DNA of 64,000 bases from Prochilodus magdalenae (lineage: Eukaryota; Chordata; Actinopteri; Characiformes; Prochilodontidae): NCBI GenBank assembly GCA_024036415.1, contig JAMWET010001299.1:626001-690000 (forward strand), read 5' to 3'. A program made the position numbers and the translations under genes. Below the pieces are notes generated by a model. It searched no databases and was not told where the DNA came from. It was given only the letters and a program-made list of their open reading frames with translations. Positions 12,111 to 55,062 of the stretch are shown in pieces (position 1 is the first letter of the stretch; each line of letters begins with the position of its first letter).

Positions 12111-12497
12111 AAAACAATCCCAGAAAAATTAAAAACAAACAAAAAAACTGAACCTCTTTCAGGCGGATGTTGCTCTCATATGACATAACATTAAGTGCTT
12201 CCATAAGTGCTTTTTTTCAAACCCCTGGTAACAATGAACAGGCCTGATCACATGTTTATGTTGTCATGAATTATTTATTTTGACTACACTCTGCAAAATA
12301 GGCTTTTACAAAAATACAATATGTTTTTTTGCATCATGTTTTCATATCTTTAAAACTGCGACATAGTTCTTAGTCCCAGTCTACAGTCTTGTGTTGTACA
12401 TCCATGTCCAGAATCTGACCCCACCCCCAGCTCAGGAAGGGTTTGATACTGAGTGTAATTTCTGGGCTTGAGCACACCGTTTTAGTTCTTCATGCAA

Positions 12498-12632
12498 AGT
12501 ATTAAAGCAATACTCCATCAAAGCACACTTCTAAAAGCAGACAGGCATGTGCAAGGACATGCATTAATATTACTGTCTGTTGTAAACGATTTCATGAAAG
12601 TTAAACAATGCTGGAGTATTCCTTTAAGAACA
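12498..12632. repeat. Small MITE with 'AATACTCCA' inverted ends
   Basis: Left end ATTAAAGCAATACTCCATC and right end GCTGGAGTATTCCTTTAAG are inverted matches about 100 bases apart. It lies in the presumed polr2m 3' UTR. Confidence 0.6.
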
Positions 12633-12886
12633 CTCAGAATTCCAGCTAAACTGGATCTTATTCAGAATAACAGCACCTACCATGCTGTTACACTGTACGC
12701 CTACTGCCATCAAAACCACTGAAATGTTCTTGAGTGGACAGAATGAAACTGACTGTAATTCAGCTGAAGAAGACACCTGAAGCAGGCATAGACATCAGAG
12801 CTAAAAGGCTCCTTCACAGGCTGAGGTATGGGCCCAGAACATCTGGAAACACTGGTATGCATGCCAGTAAGAGTCAAGGCTATGAA

Positions 12887-13024
12887 TCAGTCTTCATCTG
12901 AGAGGGCTCCATCATCATGTACTTCTCTGTAGGCAGCCAGAGCACCACCCTCAGGATTATAGCTGCTCATACTGACAGCCAGACCCTCGGCCAACTTCTG
13001 GGCAGCCAGTTTGGCCTGCAACTC
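12887..13024 (-). CDS. polr2m: polr2m terminal coding exon 4 (residues 288-332 and stop)
   Basis: Starts [17 protein letters not shown] after a TGTTTTCCAG acceptor. It contains [19 protein letters not shown] and ends in an acidic ...LSDED before TGA, like the acidic C-terminus of human POLR2M. A canonical AATAAA on the minus strand at 12,274-12,279 is a candidate polyadenylation signal about 610 nt beyond the stop. Confidence 0.95.
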   Translation of the reverse strand, partial: ELQAKLAAQKLAEGLAVSMSSYNPEGGALAAYREVHDDGALSDED

Positions 13025-16000
13025 CTGGAAAACAGAGGAAAACACACATATGCACAGTTTTTAGTATACCTGTAGAGACTGGAGACTTTCTCAATAAACG
13101 TGCAGCCCGTAGTTGAATAGGTTCAACTTTAAAGTCGACAACTTGAAAATACTATTTATACTTAACAGTTTCATATACAGCTTACAAACCTGGGGTTATT
13201 CTAGAGTTCAACACTTGGTATAGTGATACAGCACTATTACAGAGTGATCTTATACAGCGACGATACCGTATGTACAGTTATGTCATACCAACTAATTTTG
13301 CTACTGATTTTTAAAGTTAACGAAGGAAAGAGCAAAAATAGATTTCTGCAAATGCAGCATAGGGCTATAGGTTTACTTTTTACATGGTGTTCAAATATGT
13401 CATATTACAAGGGCACCATCAAATTTTAGCCATTACAAACACATGGAGGTGCTGGTCAGAATTTAAATCCCAATCACAAAACTGTTCAAAAATATTTTTC
13501 CCAAATCATTCAGCTCCATATTTATAGCTTTGCCCTACCTGTTGTTTCCTTGTCTGCTCTAGCTGGATGGAGACTGACTCCTCCAATGAGAGCAGTTGGG
13601 CTGGGCTATGGTGCAGCGGAGGAAGTTTAGCAGCAGTGACATCATCAAGGTGCTTCCGGTCCCTCTGTCGCCGAGCCTCAGCAGAGAGTGGAGTCGTACT
13701 ACCGGGGGACTGACCAGGCGAGGAGGAGTCTGACTTCTCTGGTAGTCTGAGAGAGACAAAATATACTGTAACAAGTCCGAGTCAGGAAACATTCATATTA
13801 CACAGGGCATGTATTATATGGCCTCTCAGAGTGTGTTAGCGTGCACAACACCTTCCCACACTGTGTAGTCACAGTGCAGTAGTATTACTGCCTACTTCCT
13901 TGCTGCCAGTCATCTGTACTCGTTGGGGTCACTTCTTTATTTATTGTTACTAGCTGTCTGGTGTACTTGTCTAGCTTGTAAAACACCTCAGCTGTATGTG
14001 CAACACTTCCTACCTCTATTGCCCCTTGTGGATGCATGGCTGCTACTGTGCAAAGGTAATGCAGCATGTTCAGTAGAACGATATTTTTATTATTTTTAGT
14101 ATTCAGCTTTCACAAGAGAAAACTGCCACATCAGTGTTTTTTGTACTCACGCTGAGGATATCAGTAGGGCTTTCACGATCATGAAACTGCTATATAAACA
14201 ACTGCGATTAATAGTTTAATTGTATCTCTGGAAGCACAAGCCTAAAGAGTCTGAGTTAATGAAATAGTCTCACTCCTTAGTTATGTTGATTCAATCAAGC
14301 CTATTGTCACACAGCATCAGCATCTGCACAGTCGAAAAAACAGGCTAAAATCATTAGTCACCCACACAGCTAACAAATAAACATTGTGCTGCCCTCCAAA
14401 CATGTTGCAACACCAAGTTAGATGGAGAAGTACCATAATAACTTAATGAACGCTTCCCTTTATTTACATATATTACACGTCAACCAAGGTGACATGATCC
14501 CTACTTTACCTCTTCTGCCTCCTAAATGTCACTGAAAATAAACGTATGATGTTATGCTGTCCATTATGGAAAAACAGACTTTCAAAAACAAATTCAGGAA
14601 AAACTTTCTCTCTGTAACTAGAGATGTAGCATTGGTCTGTTTCAGGGTGGCACTGTAGCAAACTGGTTGGCAACCATAACTATATCCAGGATAACTCTGA
14701 AACAAATTACTATATAGCGTAGCACATTCCTAGATCTTGTTACCTCAGCCCAATTTCCCAAGAGACTGGTGGGAAGAGTGCATTGTTACTCATTTCTCAA
14801 ACTGAAGACAGCAGAAATGAGTAAGGTGTAAATCAATGTGTGAAAGATGCACTACAGAGCTAGAAACGATAATTTCCAGAAGAATAGCTGTTAAACAATT
14901 TGTTGCCAGATTTAGCATCAATGCTGCTGGAAAGTTGGCAGTTAGCAAATGCTGGAGTAGCCAGCCTTGAATACCTAGGGGGATTTCGCAGACTGCTCTC
15001 TTCAAAAACACACCCAACAAACATTCTGCTTACTGTGACATAATAAGATTGTGAAATCTAATGGCATCCTTCTTAAATAACTGTGATCATCAATTCTGAC
15101 CAGTGCAAATCCTGGACGATTGCAGTAAAGATGCAGAAGAGCACCTTCTTATATCTATTAAAGAAAAACGTTACTTACTGATTGGGCTTAAATCTGCCTT
15201 TTCTCATATTTCTGTCAGACTTCTCCAGGACTTCCATGTAATGTGGCTTCTTCTGAGACTGTGTAGCTGAGAAGGGATTTCTAGGTGGAGAGTTTTTAGC
15301 AGTGTCTTTAACTCGACCAGTCTTTCCCTCTGAAAGAGTGACTCGTGCAAGTGCCTCCGTAAGGTCAGTATCTTTTCCAGCGGCAGCAGTTACAGAAGCT
15401 GCTCCATCTCCACAGTCAGCCTCCATCATTTCAGTGCTTCTATCCACCCTGCTGTTAGCTCCCAACACGTTTGCCGGCCTTGCGTTTGGATTCTCTAGTG
15501 AGACTTTATCCTTTTCAACAGTTTTTCTTTCAGAAGCCGAAGAGTCCTCATGCCTGCTCTGAGTAAAAGCCTGCTGGTATCTGGCCTGAAACTCTGTTTC
15601 AATAGCAGACAAACTGGCCCGCTTCTTTTCCTCTTCTTCCAAATCTACAAGTGCCTGGCGTACTTTCTCTGCAAAGTCGGAAATCTTCTTCCCCTTATCA
15701 GGAAGGCTTTGAATGAACCTCCTGTAGAAACAACATAAACTTGAAAAGCAACAAGGGACAATTTTACCCATGATGCTCTTAATACCTAAACAGCACCGTC
15801 TCTTACATAAAGAACATATAATTATGTAGTGGCCCTTTATGTTCCATTATCCAATTTAAGCCCAGAGTATTTAATTATTTAAGGAAAATAATGAGGAATC
15901 AGTTGCTCTGATCTGTCTTGTCGTGGTCATAGGTCATATGGCATCCTCTGTAACTATTCTAAGGTAAAAATACTGGTACAAACCACTTCGTAATTTGTAT

Positions 16001-17006
16001 TTCATCATTTAGAGGTAAAAAGGTATTTGCTTTTTCTTTTTTGGCTGATTGATTTGGAGGTTGTTTGGGGAATTACGCCGTTCAACAAGTTCTAACGAGC
16101 TTTAACAAGAATTATTGTCATGTGCGATGCTGACCATTTTTTAATAAATACTTAAAATAAATCAGTATCACAAACATTACCAAAAAGTTAGTCTGTAGGG
16201 GTTGGAATCACTGAAAGATACAATATTTTCATAACAGATTTAATATTATATTGCATTAGTATGGATGTGAGATACATGGTGACATCTTACAATTTATTTG
16301 CTTTTTCAACTTTAAATTATGTCCTCAAAGGAAAGCTCTGTCAGGGTCCGATATATCTCAGGTTTACCTTATTTTTGCAATTTAGGTAATAGATTTCATT
16401 AGATATCTATCATTATAATGTCGCCATGAAAAATATTACATGAATATGCTGTATATAACGGCTTTTCGTACTTATACATACATATATTAAAATTGTACAT
16501 TATTATACATGATTGTATTCCATACACAAGAAGCAGTAAGGGTTGTTTCAGATGGACTGCTTCAAAACAGAGATTTATCTCATACCAAAGGCACAGTTAC
16601 AAAAGTAAATTAAGTAAATTCAATTATTTGATTATGACTTTAATGATTTTGTTTCGATCCAGCCTGGACTAGGATGGTCATAGTGAAAGCCTTGATTTAT
16701 TAAACCACCAGTTAGATTTTTCTCCTGCTCATTAGAAAAAATAGATATCAGTGTCCTAAGAGTCAAATTCGTGATAAAGATGATCGGTCGCTTCTTCAGC
16801 CTGTAGCCCTTCACAACTTCAGCAATGCAGCGAAGCACCACATTACTGTAGACTGATAAAATAACAAGTAACATACTACTAAACTAATATGCTTACTTGT
16901 TGTGCAGTAACTTTTCTTGCCTCGTCAGAATCTCCTGTAACTCCTCTCTGCTCCTCCTGCCTACATCACCCACCAGGCCCTGGCGCTCAGTCCACCAGGA
17001 GGACAT
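12887..17006 (-). CDS. polr2m: polr2m (GRINL1A/Gdown1), RNA polymerase II-associated subunit M, 4 coding exons, 332 aa
   Basis: Coding exons (minus strand): 17006-16897, 15721-15179, 13746-13539, 13024-12887, totalling 999 nt with stop. All introns are GT-AG with phases 2, 2 and 0. Recognised from the block [18 protein letters not shown] at residues 33-50, from [11 protein letters not shown] near the end of exon 2, from [19 protein letters not shown] in exon 3, and from the C-terminal [12 protein letters not shown]...SYNPEG...YREV block in exon 4; all have direct counterparts in human POLR2M. Known role of the family: a tightly bound Pol II subunit (Gdown1) that competes with TFIIF, makes initiation Mediator-dependent and influences elongation and termination. 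The protein is somewhat shorter than human (about 368 aa), the difference lying in the poorly conserved exon 2 linker. The start ATG has a purine at -3. The gene lies 2.2 kb downstream of myzap on the same strand, as in mammals. Confidence 0.97.
13539..13746 (-). CDS. polr2m: polr2m coding exon 3 (residues 218-287)
   Basis: Reads [16 protein letters not shown], then [20 protein letters not shown], then [20 protein letters not shown]. This matches the human sequence around KQHLDDITAARLLPLHH and QLLSIEESLALQ. The acceptor is TCTCTCTCAG, the donor CAACAG|GTAGGG, and the exon ends in phase 0. Confidence 0.95.
15179..15721 (-). CDS. polr2m: polr2m coding exon 2 (residues 37-217 plus 2 nt)
   Basis: Largest exon. 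It opens with the conserved [13 protein letters not shown] motif right after a TTTCTACAG acceptor, passes through a Glu/Lys-rich segment and a variable acidic/Ser-rich linker, and closes on [10 protein letters not shown] followed by a basic tail. The donor is CCCAATCA|GTAAGT. An ATG-initiated reading of this exon alone would begin inside the intron, so it is not a start. Confidence 0.96.
16897..17006 (-). CDS. polr2m: polr2m coding exon 1 (residues 1-36 plus 2 nt)
   Basis: Begins [16 protein letters not shown] and continues into [19 protein letters not shown]. This parallels the human stretch of Leu-Arg/Glu repeats before the LPDKGKKI motif. The donor reads CACAACAA|GTAAGC. The surrounding 17.0-17.2 kb is relatively GC-rich for this window and is the likely promoter and 5' UTR. 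Confidence 0.95.
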
Positions 17007-17260
17007 CTCTGTGTTACAGGAGCACGAACTGGTTAAGCGGTGGGTTAAACACTTTAAGAGCGGGGTTATTCATGTTGCAGCTCGGAAATTACCGAAATCC
17101 CTCATGGTATATATATAAATACATAACTAGCTCGACGCTGATCCCTGCCAACAGCGTGAGCTACAGGATGCAGTGACAGATTCAAACGGCTGTGATGAAG
17201 TTTGCGACTGTCGCGAAATAGTATCAAAATAAAAGTCCCACAGAATAAATAAACTCGGCG
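17007..17260 (-). promoter_or_regulatory. polr2m: polr2m promoter and 5' UTR region
   Basis: The 250 bases upstream of the polr2m ATG hold several CpGs, unlike the AT-rich flank beyond 17.3 kb. No TATA box was identified. Position relative to the first coding exon is the main support. Confidence 0.45.
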
Positions 17261-17514
17261 TTAAAAGTTTAAAAGACTCCCGGTTTGATTAGATTTTACG
17301 GTATATTCACACATTTAAAAGAAATTGATTCTAATATATATATCATATTTGTTTATAATATAATTATAATGATTATAATACGATATAATATTTATATATT
17401 TTTCAATTTCGCTGCTTTTATTTTTACGAATCAGTCATTCATGTTAATGTGTTTTTGAAAATTCTAATCAGACAGTTTTAATTAAAGCTCATCAAAACAT
17501 TGTAGGAAAACACA

Positions 17515-17575
17515 AAACACATCACCACCAGGACAGTGTCACTGCCGTGCTGAGAATCATAATTCTCGGGTGATA
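17515..17575. repeat. Short otophysan-type repeat fragment
   Basis: CACCACCAGGACAGTGTCAC followed by TGCCGTGCTGAGAATCAT, matching (reversed) the end portion near 6.19 kb. Confidence 0.4.
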
Positions 17576-17797
17576 AAGAGCATTTCAGAACATTTTAGTC
17601 ATAAAGTACACAGACAGATGACAGATGAACTACAGTCTGTAGCCATATGGTTAGTGGAGATAACACATTGGACTATGAGTGTAGAAATGAAAATATTTTT
17701 TATGTTATGACTGTTTGGTGTGTATATGTACTGGATTACTTTTGCAGTGCATCTTGTCTTGCTACTGTCCGAGTTTTGACATCTTGTCGTTTTCCTC

Positions 17798-17808
17798 AAG
17801 ATGGCGCC
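17798..17808 (+). promoter_or_regulatory. YY1-type ATG element, possible antisense start
   Basis: AAGATGGCGCC fits the YY1 core that often overlaps the start codon of housekeeping genes. The ATG opens MAPKSLFMPSRRFVSG with no recognised homology. It runs against the flanking genes, so it could be a chance site or an antisense or relic promoter. Confidence 0.25.
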
Positions 17809-18714
17809 GAAGAGTCTTTTCATGCCTTCTAGAAGATTCGTGTCAGGTGTTTTCAGTAACAACAGGTCAGAAGCTCTCAGTGTTGTGATGATAATCTCTT
17901 TATTGTAGGATTACCCTCAGAAATACACACTTACACTGGCAACATGTTTACTTCTGGCAGTGAAAATTACCTGATGGCACAGCAATATTAAAGCGGAAAT
18001 TCTTCCTTGAAAAAGTAAATATTCAAATCTATATATTTCACATACATCACAAAGTCTCATTCTGAGTGGTTTGATGTGAAATGTGTTTGCAATGTCTACA
18101 ACACAAATATAGGCTTATTATAGACCCTTGTAATGTCGTTAATAACAACATAATGACAAATCTGAAAAAAAAAAAAAAATCATGGGTAAATTCATTGTGC
18201 AAAACACCCCCTCACAATGCAGGGGTCCCATGTTGGCTTGTTAATCCAGATTTGGTTGGCTTGTGACTGACCTACCATGCCACAGTTAACAGTTATTCTT
18301 CTGGAAAAGCTCTTTTCTATCACAAATGCAGTTGTCTTTGGGTCGAAAATAAAATTAAAGTTTCACAGAAATAGTTACTCTTGCTAGGCTATGAAGGACC
18401 AACGGGGTGAACCTGCTACACTGCACAGCAGAGTAGTGCTGCATCTCCAGTTAGTCGAGAACACCAAAAGACAGAAGCTCTGATTGGTGGGTGAAGATGC
18501 TAAACAATGACCTTTCCCTGAATCGCTCTTTTATCCGAATGTGGACAGTATAAGAATATGCTAGTTAGATAGATAGAAAGATAGTTAGATAGAAGGCCCT
18601 GGACCACCAGGACTCGCAGCATTTTGCACCTTGGGTGTTTCCTGCCCATAATAAATTGTGGGATACTGGCCCTAGTGCTTTCCTATTACCGTCATGAGTC
18701 TGACTCTAAGTTTC

Positions 18715-18825
18715 TTTAGAACAGAGCTTTGCACACGAAACCACTCTGAATACGTTTGTTGACACATCTTTATGATTAAATTATGCAGACATTTTGAAAA
18801 AATTGGTTTCCCTTTAATCCATCAT
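18715..18825. repeat. TTAA-type MITE family A, 3' end fragment
   Basis: ACGAAACCACTCTGAATACG, TTATGATTAAATTATG, then TTTCCCTTTAATCC. Same terminal arrangement as the copy at 9.1 kb. Confidence 0.5.
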
Positions 18826-19235
18826 ATGTCAACCACACTAGTGTTGTATTAGACCTAAACAATGTAGTCACTTTTGTCTGACAGGCAAAACATTAAGCAC
18901 AGAGTATCTACAATGTGGAAATGTGCTACATACAAATACATTTAATTTCGAAAGAGATATAAACCTAGCCAAAAACACTGTAAAGGAAAAAAGGCAAATA
19001 AAAATATTAAACTGTAAAATACAGAGAGCTTTCATACCATAAAACTATATCACTACATATATTTATGTAAACAAAGAGGGGGGAAAGTGCATCAAATATT
19101 TAATATACTATTAAAATAATAAAATAAGTTATTCACAGATCACGGGATAAGTTATATGTTACACAATGGTTGGGAAAAATGAAATCAAATACTTTCCAAT
19201 TCATAGCATTACATCATTCACTTCATGTACTCCAT

Positions 19236-50554
<31,319 letters not shown>

Positions 50555-50691
50555 GGCTCTTCTTACTGCACTTTTCAGTCCACAAGAGATATCCACAAAC
50601 ACACACTCTGTGCCACCACTTGCTGTGGGCTACTCTTTGACTCTCTTACTGACTGAGTGAATGGGTGAGAGAGTGAGAGACAGTAAAAATT

Positions 50692-50722
<31 letters not shown>

Positions 50723-50730
50723 GAAGAGCA
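50692..50730. repeat. (GA)n microsatellite, myzap 5' region
   Basis: GA run with one CA interruption, in the presumed myzap 5' UTR/promoter. Confidence 0.85.
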
Positions 50731-50937
50731 GAGAAAAAAAAAAGTTCCCTTTCCGAGCAACAGGCCTGTGTTAGAATTCCTTCCTCCGGATGAAGGCCAA
50801 GCAAGTGAAAGAGAGAGGGGGGAGGTATTCCATGCATAGAGTTGAGGGGAAAGCAATACTGCACTGTGTTGAGAAGTCCAGAGTGACAGAGTTACATGCA
50901 CACGCCCACAAACAGGCTCCTCCTGAAAGAGACACAC

Positions 50938-50940
50938 GGG

Positions 50941-50979
<39 letters not shown>
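50938..50979. repeat. (GA)n microsatellite, myzap upstream
   Basis: GA run with a single AAA interruption. Confidence 0.85.
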
Positions 50980-51024
50980 TCAGTGACAGCTTTGTGGGCC
51001 TTGTGTTTCCCCCTGCTTCTGCCA

Positions 51025-51250
51025 TAGGCACCACTGAGTGATGCCATGAAAGAACCATGTTTGTCTACAGAACCTTTTAACAGTTTCAAGAACACAGGCT
51101 TGACATCATGCCTAACAGAAAATGTTCTTTGTGCTGTTACATAGAAGAACCACTTTTGGTTCCCTCAATAATCTTACAACGGTCAGCTCATTTTGTAAAT
51201 GAGATGGTGTAAATGTTAACAGGTTGCAGAACCTTTTTTTAAAAGAGCTT
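51025..51250. repeat. 'AAGAACC' dispersed repeat copy
   Basis: Multiple GAACC/GGTTC blocks (TGAAAGAACCATGTTTG, CAGAACCTTTTAACAG, AGAAGAACCACTTTTGGTTC, GCAGAACC). Pattern typical of a short inverted-repeat element related to 8,090-8,175. Confidence 0.4.
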
Positions 51251-51763
51251 ATTTGATAAAATGACTTTTTTTTTATTATTTATATTTTGCTACACTGTCA
51301 TCAATTCTACAGCTTTAAAATGCATATATATATATATAATGCATACATAAAAAAATACTTTAAAAAATCCACTTGACCTGACATTCACCAGTGTTTTCTC
51401 ATTTGGAATTTTTCTTAGATGAGAACAGAATGTACACATCCTAGCACAAAGCTGTGAATAATTTGAGATCCATGAACCTGACTCAGACTTGTTCTTAGGC
51501 CCTTTCTTGTGAATTTAAAAACAAGCTTTAGACAATATTAGTGAATTAAGTTCAATGATAGTTGTGTCAGTCACGGTATCATTAAATTAACTGAAAAGCA
51601 GGCAGGGAGAGTAGATAGCTGTCTGCTCTTGGCCTCTGGCTGGACCTGTCCTGCTACATTTCTCCGTCACCTCCCTCTCTGCCTGCGGCTCTCAGGACTT
51701 TCACTTGCTGCTGGCTGCAGCTGCTGTTCGGGTGGAGCTCAACTCAATTACTAACACACCCAT

Positions 51764-51929
<166 letters not shown>

Positions 51930-52579
51930 CACTGTACCTGTACTGATACATTGCTAAAGCCTGGTGCTAGGGTGGAGCATTTTCACTTCTGTTGTTATAG
52001 ATGTTTATCCCATATAATCTACAAACACTGATTTTGGCACTTTATATATATTTAGATCAAGATTAATAAAACAAGCTATTACAACACAACAGTCTTGCAG
52101 TTTGGTATTTAAAATCAGTAGATATAATGAGTGACATGTCTCTATACTTGTATAGATCTACATCCCTCTTAGGCATGACTAAACTGCATCAACCTATCCA
52201 GATATGACAGCCTGTGTTCCACCCTGGTGCAAAATCCTGGGAAAGTCATGACCATAGAACATGTATCCAAGCCAAGATCACCTCATGTAGCCTATGCATG
52301 ATGAAATGTAATGAACTGTGTGATTTTGTTGACCTACTAAAGATAATTCACTGTGCACATGTTGGGTAATAATTCAGTAAATCATTAAACAGATTGAGCT
52401 AAGGAGGAGCTGGGAAATCATTAACCACAGTTTTTACTGTTTTCAACTGTGCTGTTTATAAATCCTAAACATGCAAAGGAACCAGGTATAGGATTTTGGA
52501 TCGTTGCCATTGGATTGCCAGTAATCATAACCACCCATATCCTCTAACACAGTCACAGGTTGTATTTAAAACTAAATGT

Positions 52580-53600
52580 ACCTAACAGTAGTATGTAGTG
52601 TGCAGTACGTAGGTAAACTGTAAATATGTAGTGCACTGAAGATACCCAGATGGTGTTCTACTCCAGTCAGAGTTTCTAGTATACGGTGGGGAGCTATCTT
52701 CATGGTGTACTCCATCCTATCATGCAATGTTGCCTCACCAGCTCTCAAAACAAAGCCTACTCTACACAGCCTAGTATAAATGCGAGTATAGTAATTGAAA
52801 TGGGGTATGTTTTCATCCTAACACTAATAATAAGAAAATTTTAAATGCACAGATCTGAAGACTAAAAAAAGACTAACTTGCTTTAAAGGTTCAGTTTTAG
52901 AGTAAAATAGCCATGGGTAGCTAACAGAGAGGCTAAACGTATTTCGGGTGAACTGATCAGCATTAGCAGCAGCTAGCTCTAAACAGTGCATACAGTAGTA
53001 ACAGCTCTGAGGTAAATGTGAGGTAACCTGGTCATGTGACTGTATTAGTATACTACACTGTATGTCAAGGCTTGTTACTGTACTGCATACTACACACAGG
53101 GGACAGTATACAGTACACATTACTATAGTATGCAGTATGGAGTATAGCTGTGTGCCATTTTGAATACAGCCATATGTTTATAATCAGCATACACTAGTAT
53201 GTAGAAATGTAGCACGGTATCTTTGCTTGGGGTGTTGGTTGAGGAGAATAACATCCTGTCATCCACTGATGTATACACCAATTAGTTCATCAACGTTTCA
53301 TTGTATAATAATGCTCATATGCTAACACTGTTAGATGACTGTTTAATGCAAAATCCTTCAACTCATAAGTACTTTTTGACCAAATCAAACAGCTCCCTGC
53401 TCCGTACATAGTGCACTATGTTGGAGTTTTAGTACTGGTTCCTGGAGCCCCACAGCGCATAGTATAGCTAAAAGTAGCAGCCTGGTGATGCAGACACAGT
53501 CATAGTCAAAAATAAATAGTGCACTGTTTTGCAGTAGAAGCTAGAATTTTATACTTCCATTGCACACTATTTAGGGAGTACAGAGGCGCTTGAGACTCAG
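52580..53600. repeat. Cluster of 'TAGTATGCAGTATG / TAGTGCACTATT' MITE fragments
   Basis: Blocks such as CAGTAGTATGTAGTGTGCAG, AGTATACTACACTGTATG, CTGCATACTACACACAGGGG, GTACATAGTGCACTATGTTG and CACTATTTAGGGAGTAC lie in both orientations. They look like nested, diverged members of one or two short inverted-repeat families between myzap and the 54.1 kb promoter. Confidence 0.5.
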
Positions 53601-54088
53601 CCTGTCTGAAACGTGGACATTCGAGGCGTGTAAGACATTCAGTGGCGTACAGATTTTTATATAGCTGTTTTACAAACTTTTAAGACTGTGGTATTAATGG
53701 GGGAGTCGTTTAGCTAGCTGACCAGCCTAGGAATGTTAACCTGCCTGTCAGTTTAAACAAAAACCTACTTCGTCAGTTCACTCGTTGGTCCATGAGAGCA
53801 GTATCAGAGTCAAAGATAAGCCCATTAACAGCACAGGGATTTTAGTGACGTGGCGTAGTAATACAGTGTTAAGTCGTTGTGATGCGGTTGTATGTGCGCC
53901 TGTATTTAACAACGGCCTCAAACGGAGCTGAGCCAATCAGATTTTAGGACTAGAACTATCCGTTTTATAAATTAACCTACAAACGAAAACGTTCCGTGCA
54001 AAAGTTAAACCAGGCTAGATGTTTTTTCCCCATCAGTATACTACGTAGCTTCGAGATTTCTGACAGCAACACTTCCATAGTGCATTAC

Positions 54089-54136
54089 CTTTGGCCGAAC
54101 AATGAAGTCCCTCAGTAACGGCGGCACTGCCGCCAT
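54089..54136 (-). CDS. Candidate first coding exon (16 codons) upstream of myzap
   Basis: ATG lies inside AAACATGGCGGC, a classical YY1 start-site element. It opens MAAVPPLLRDFIVRPK and meets a good donor AAAG|GTAATG in phase 0. No family recognised. Because the exon is phase 0 and lies 3.5 kb upstream of myzap exon 1 on the same strand, it could splice to myzap exon 2 (also phase 0) as an alternative 5' end, or begin an unrelated gene whose other exons I did not find. Confidence 0.35.
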
Positions 54137-54460
54137 GTTTAATTACACGTACACGCGCAGGCTGCAACGCCACCTGGAGCAAAACATGACAGCAGTTCAG
54201 CAGAGAGGGCGCTCGCGAGCGAGTCTAAATTAAATGAAGGTAATAGCTAGCATTCCTGCTACTGGTTAGCAAGCTCATTAAGTCAGGGATGTACGTAAGT
54301 TACTAAATAGGATGTATTTGTAATGACATGTAGTCTTACTGTTTACTCAACAAAGTGGGCTAAAGAGCTTGGCCATGTCCTATTTATACCATTATATGAA
54401 ACATGACTGCAAAACGAAAGAGGACGCTCGCGAGTGGGAGCTCGTCGAACGAGGTGAATG
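54089..54460. promoter_or_regulatory. CpG-containing promoter-like cluster with TCGCGA boxes
   Basis: Contains the YY1-type ATG at 54,136 (minus), a GAGGGCGCTCGCGAGC block near 54,207, and a second related block GGACGCTCGCGAGTGG near 54,422. CTCGCGAG is a known element of broad, TATA-less promoters. The plus-strand ATG at 54,403 opens MTAKRKRTLASGSSSNE before a possible GTGAAT donor. The region is CpG-rich against an AT-rich background. Confidence 0.5.
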
Positions 54461-55042
54461 AAGATAAATAGCTAAAAACGAAAAGTTAAAATAGCTGTAA
54501 CCACTTGTCCAAGAACTTCCTCTAATTTAAAAAAAAAAGTAGAAGGATGTATTTCACTAAATAATAGAAAACATACCTGTATTTTCCATTGTTTTACAGT
54601 TAACAGTATTGGAGAAGGAAAATTATACTAGTTAACGCTAGAGAGCGCTAATGTCTCAGAACTCAGTGGGTGAATATGGAGCTTTTAAGTAAAATCATAG
54701 TTCATATTTTTATATTTAATATAAAATGAAATGCAGTTGTTTTCTGAACACAGAACAGCATAAAACATTTTAACGCTGCCGTTATATTTTTACTGCTTGT
54801 CAGAAATTGCAGACCACTTCACTGAGTAAGTTGTGATTGAGTTGTTCAACTCGCCAACCCGTCAGCTGTGACTAGCAGTAATGCCCAGCAGTTATCACCC
54901 AGTTTTGTGCACTTCTGTTCTCAGTGAATTAGTTCTTTTATATAAACTGATTTAAGTGTCTGGTGTATTTAAGTTGTTTAAGCATGTACAAACAATTATT
55001 TTGCCTAAATGCTACATATTAACCCATTAATTTTGTACTCAC

Positions 55043-55062
55043 TTCAGAGCGCCCTCTAACGC
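55043..55062 (-). promoter_or_regulatory. CTCF-like motif near the 54.1 kb promoter cluster
   Basis: Minus strand GTTAGAGGGCGCTCTGAAG contains AGAGGGCGCT, the CTCF core. Confidence 0.35.

Larger units (their letters stand above)
1..12240. other. Gene-poor flank downstream of polr2m
   Basis: No exon with recognisable protein similarity was found on either strand. It holds two Tc1-like transposon remnants, several MITE copies, CTCF-like sites near 5.92 and 6.84 kb, and at least four repeat-poor blocks resembling conserved non-coding elements, listed separately. In human the next gene here would be ALDH1A2; I saw none of its exons. Confidence 0.6.
17261..19235. other. myzap-polr2m intergenic region (myzap 3' UTR and flank)
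   Basis: AT-rich, with an AT-repeat cluster near 17.34-17.40 kb, an A-run near 18,167, a short GATA repeat near 18,565, and two dispersed-repeat fragments (about 18,040-18,080 and 18,715-18,825). The myzap 3' UTR should occupy the upper part. A plus-strand AAGATGGCGCC at 17,798 is listed separately. Confidence 0.6.
50555..51060 (-). promoter_or_regulatory. myzap: myzap 5' UTR / proximal promoter region
   Basis: Lies immediately upstream of the myzap start codon. Contains GA-repeat runs at 50,692-50,730 and 50,938-50,979 (CT on the coding strand), which can act as GAGA-type initiators. No TATA box was recognised; the transcription start cannot be placed from sequence alone. Confidence 0.4.

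Noticed and set aside
15302..15738. Plus-strand frames of 62 and 86 codons
   Set aside because: Shadows of polr2m exon 2 on the opposite strand.
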